Positions 62,292 to 64,000 of a DNA stretch of 64,000 nt are shown here, in pieces; position 1 is the stretch's first letter, and each line of letters begins with the position of its first letter. Position numbers and translations under genes: made by a program. This stretch comes from Pseudomonadota bacterium (lineage in GTDB: Bacteria; Myxococcota_A; Polyangia; GCA-2747355), in contig JADJDT010000026.1 in NCBI GenBank assembly GCA_016702545.1, positions 16,766 through 80,765 of the forward strand, in the 5' to 3' direction. The notes below the pieces were generated by a model, which had not been told where the DNA came from, searched no databases, and saw nothing but the letters and a program-made list of their open reading frames with translations.

Positions 62292-62453
62292 GGCCCTCAA
62301 TGCGCTGCAATCGCTGACGAAAATTGGCTCCACTGCACGCGAGCGCGACGAAGCGCGCGCGCTGCGCACAACTTGTTGTGCGCAGGACTTGGGGTGGGCC
62401 CCGAAGTCCACTTTTCGGGGCAGGGGGATGGGTCATCCCCCGTGAACGTATTG
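62280..62453 (-). mobile_element. Copy 2 of the 174-180 bp terminal-inverted-repeat hairpin element
   Basis: The terminal repeats are GTAAGCGTTCACGG and CCGTGAACGTATTG. Flanking eight-base sequences GCGACGCC (62272-62279) and CCGAGGCC (62454-62461) agree at six positions. The hairpins of copy 1 are all kept: GCGCACAAC/GTTGTGCGC (62364-62383), CCCCGAA/TTCGGGG (62399-62420) and GGGGGATG/CATCCCCC (62423-62441). The last stem has lost one base pair on both sides relative to copy 1, so the fold is preserved. It abuts the broken lipB on one side and the HEAT gene on the other. Confidence 0.75.
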
Positions 62454-62948
62454 CCGAGGCCGGCACGGGCGGGTCTCCCGCGGCGAGCAACGCCTCCGCC
62501 TCCGCCGCGCTCAGCGCCACGGCTGGGCTCTCGTACTGGGCCGCCAGTCGCCCGGCCAGCTCGGCTGCGGCCTCACGCAGGCTGGGCGCGCGCCCGAGCA
62601 GCGAGCGGATCGAGGCCACCGGTCGCGGGCTGCCGCAGGGCACGATCATCGCGAGCCGATGGCGCGAATCGGGTAGCCGACCAGCTGCCCCGGTCCGTGA
62701 TAGGTCACCTGCCCTCCCCGCCCGATGCGCACGCAGGCCACCCCACGGCGCTCGAGCTCGGCGGCGCTGAGGCGCACGTCGAGCGCGTCTGCGCTGCGGC
62801 CGAGGGTGATGACAGGGGGATGCTCGAGCAGGATCAGCGTGTCGTTGGCGGTGCCCGCTCGCACCGCGGCCCGCACACGCTCCTGCAGCGCCAAGGCGCG
62901 CGCGTAGTCTACGCGACCGAAGTAGGCCCAGTGCAGCGTTCTTGCCAT
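62454..62948 (-). pseudogene. lipB: Broken lipB (octanoyltransferase) with an internal deletion
   Basis: LipB transfers octanoyl groups from acyl carrier protein to lipoyl domains. The first 97 residues are normal, from MARTLHWAYFGRVDYARAL through LILLEHPPVITLGRS to GGQVTYHGPGQLVGYPI. The reading then ends in RAIGSR and a stop. In another frame the sequence resumes directly with AMIVPCGSPRPVASI, the segment around the catalytic cysteine, and continues to the usual C-terminal length. About 75 residues between them are missing, including the Lys region (the KI/KV-AIG motif) essential for catalysis. The 3' end then runs into the mobile element without a stop. A collapsed assembly is the alternative explanation. 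Confidence 0.75.
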
Positions 62949-63108
62949 CGCCGGCGAGCATGCGTCACGGGCCCCCGTCGAAAAAACCCGCCTCTCCCCG
63001 TCTCCCCCTATGCCCCGCCGCTCCCCGCCAGCCCGATCGGCCGCGCAGCCGGCGTTGCCTAGCCCGTCCCGAGCCAGTACACTCGATTCCTTTTGGCATT
63101 TGCGCGTG

Positions 63109-64000
63109 ATGCAACGTCCCTCCGCAGCTCGCTGCGCTGCTGGGTCTCACCACACTGGGCCTCGCCACAGTGGGCCTCGGCGTGCGGGGCGTCCGCGTGC
63201 GGGCCGTCGGCGTGCAGGGCGTCGGCGTGGTCGAGGTGGGGCGCGGGCCGCGCGGCAGACTCGTCGTCGGCATGGCGTCCCGCGGGCGGGCGACGTTGTT
63301 ACGCACCGCCCGGGCGACGGCGGCGCGCGAGCGGAGCGCCCGTCGTGGGCGACAGGTCAGCGCACGGCAGCTCTTCACGGCCCGCGAACGGCAGGCGGCG
63401 GTCTTCGACGAGACCCAGCACGGCCCTTCGTCGACCTGATCCTGGGGGCTGCGCTGCGCTGGAAGCTCGATCCCTTCCTGGTCAGGGGCTGCTGGCCAAC
63501 GAGTCGGAGCTCGATCCGGACCGCGTCGGCAAGCGCAGCTACGTCAGCCATGCGGGGCAGCGGCTGCTGGTCAGCGGTGGCGCGGTGGGCATCGCCCAGT
63601 TCACGGCCGCCGGGGTCCAGGCGGTCAACAGCCTGCGCGCGCGGCGGCGGCGACGCGGCGCGCGGGTGCTGTTCTTCGATCTCGACCGCGCGCGGGTGCC
63701 CGAGGAGGCGATTCCGGCGGCAGCGGAGTTACTGACGCACCTGATCAACCGCTTCGGCCGCGACGGCGGCATCACGGCCTACAACTCGGGCGGCGTCGGC
63801 GGCCGGGCGGTCAGTCGGCTGGGCTTCTGGCGCGCCCGGCAGGCGGGCCGTCTGCAGCAGGTGGGCCTGGTGCGCCTCCAGGGCGACCGCTTCCTGCTCA
63901 ACGTGCTGGCCCGCGCGAGTTGGTACCGCGAGGAGGCCGGCCTCGACCCGCTCTACGAGCCCGACATCTTGCACCCCGACAGCCAGCGCTACGTCAGTCA
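63109..64000 (+). CDS. Lytic transglycosylase (SLT domain), partial at right edge, with apparent frameshifts
   Basis: Cleaves peptidoglycan glycan strands. Readable pieces in order are VSARQLFTARERQAAVFDET, then FVDLILGAALRWKLDPFLV, then LLANESELDPDRVGKRSYVS with the probable catalytic Glu of NESELDP, then AVGIAQFTAAGVQAVNSLRA and GRDGGITAYNSGGVGG. These are the SLT motifs ES-G-AQ-T-AYN. The pieces lie in three frames. One missing base near 63420 and one missing G at 63485-63488 (GGGG) would join them. The N-terminus is uncertain: ATG at 63109 needs one further shift to reach the hydrophobic stretch LAALLGLTTLGLATVGLGV. The C-terminus lies outside the window. Confidence 0.65.

Noticed and set aside
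61362..62411. HEAT lipoprotein start inside the mobile element at 62411
   Set aside because: The extra residues are translated from the repeat's hairpins, with no signal sequence until after 62270.
62965..63378. Minus-strand frame opposite the lytic transglycosylase N-terminus
   Set aside because: Arg/Thr/Pro-rich low-complexity reading of a GC-rich repeat; no signal or family match.

Overview
The window is about 70% GC, densely packed with genes, and most likely comes from a Gram-negative, Myxococcota-type (former deltaproteobacterial) genome. Several features point that way. A eukaryote-like Ser/Thr kinase sits next to an FHA-sigma54 activator. There are AgmX/PglI-type, TRL-type, kelch, HEAT and very long TPR proteins, many lipoprotein signals, myxobacteria-type outer-membrane barrels, a Roadblock protein and an LptE-like protein. 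No phage, CRISPR array, rRNA or complete insertion sequence is visible. This placement rests on gene content only.

Layout. Positions 1-6050 (minus) hold a ridA / secreted protein / addB / addA operon, with addA running off the left edge. Positions 6243-8305 hold a DUF2723 membrane protein and tRNA-Val(CAC). Positions 8316-13975 (plus) hold a GH20 hexosaminidase, a receiver-kinase fusion with a degenerate partner kinase, a small tetraheme lipoprotein and a TRL lipoprotein. Positions 14007-19218 are a compact plus-strand operon: two envelope proteins, a YiiX-like cysteine hydrolase lipoprotein, a Ser/Thr kinase and an FHA-sigma54 activator. Positions 19443-23457 hold three lipoproteins. Positions 24673-34788 (minus) hold two giant TPR proteins with a related C-terminal domain.

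Positions 35800-41794 are mostly envelope glycosylation: a GT-C enzyme, a GT2, LptE and a PA14 protein. Positions 42044-45534 hold an OmpA-like barrel protein and a VanW protein. Positions 45581-51598 (minus) hold AgmX/PglI-like, beta-propeller, HEAT, Crp/Fnr and cytidylate kinase genes. Positions 51768-58318 hold a parvulin-type lipoprotein, a Roadblock protein, smc and ftsY. The rest holds outer-membrane barrels, a HEAT lipoprotein, a broken lipB and a partial lytic transglycosylase.

Two dispersed repeat families stand out. The first is a 174-180 bp element present at 35580 and 62280, with GTAA-type terminal inverted repeats, imperfect 8-bp flanking duplications and a conserved chain of hairpins. 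The second is a palindromic element (38499, partial copy at 19216) whose edge forms the TAG stop codon of the neighbouring gene in both places.

At least six genes carry apparent single-base frameshifts, mostly in short G or C runs. Residual sequencing error is the simplest reading, so interrupted genes are described here as their restored products.
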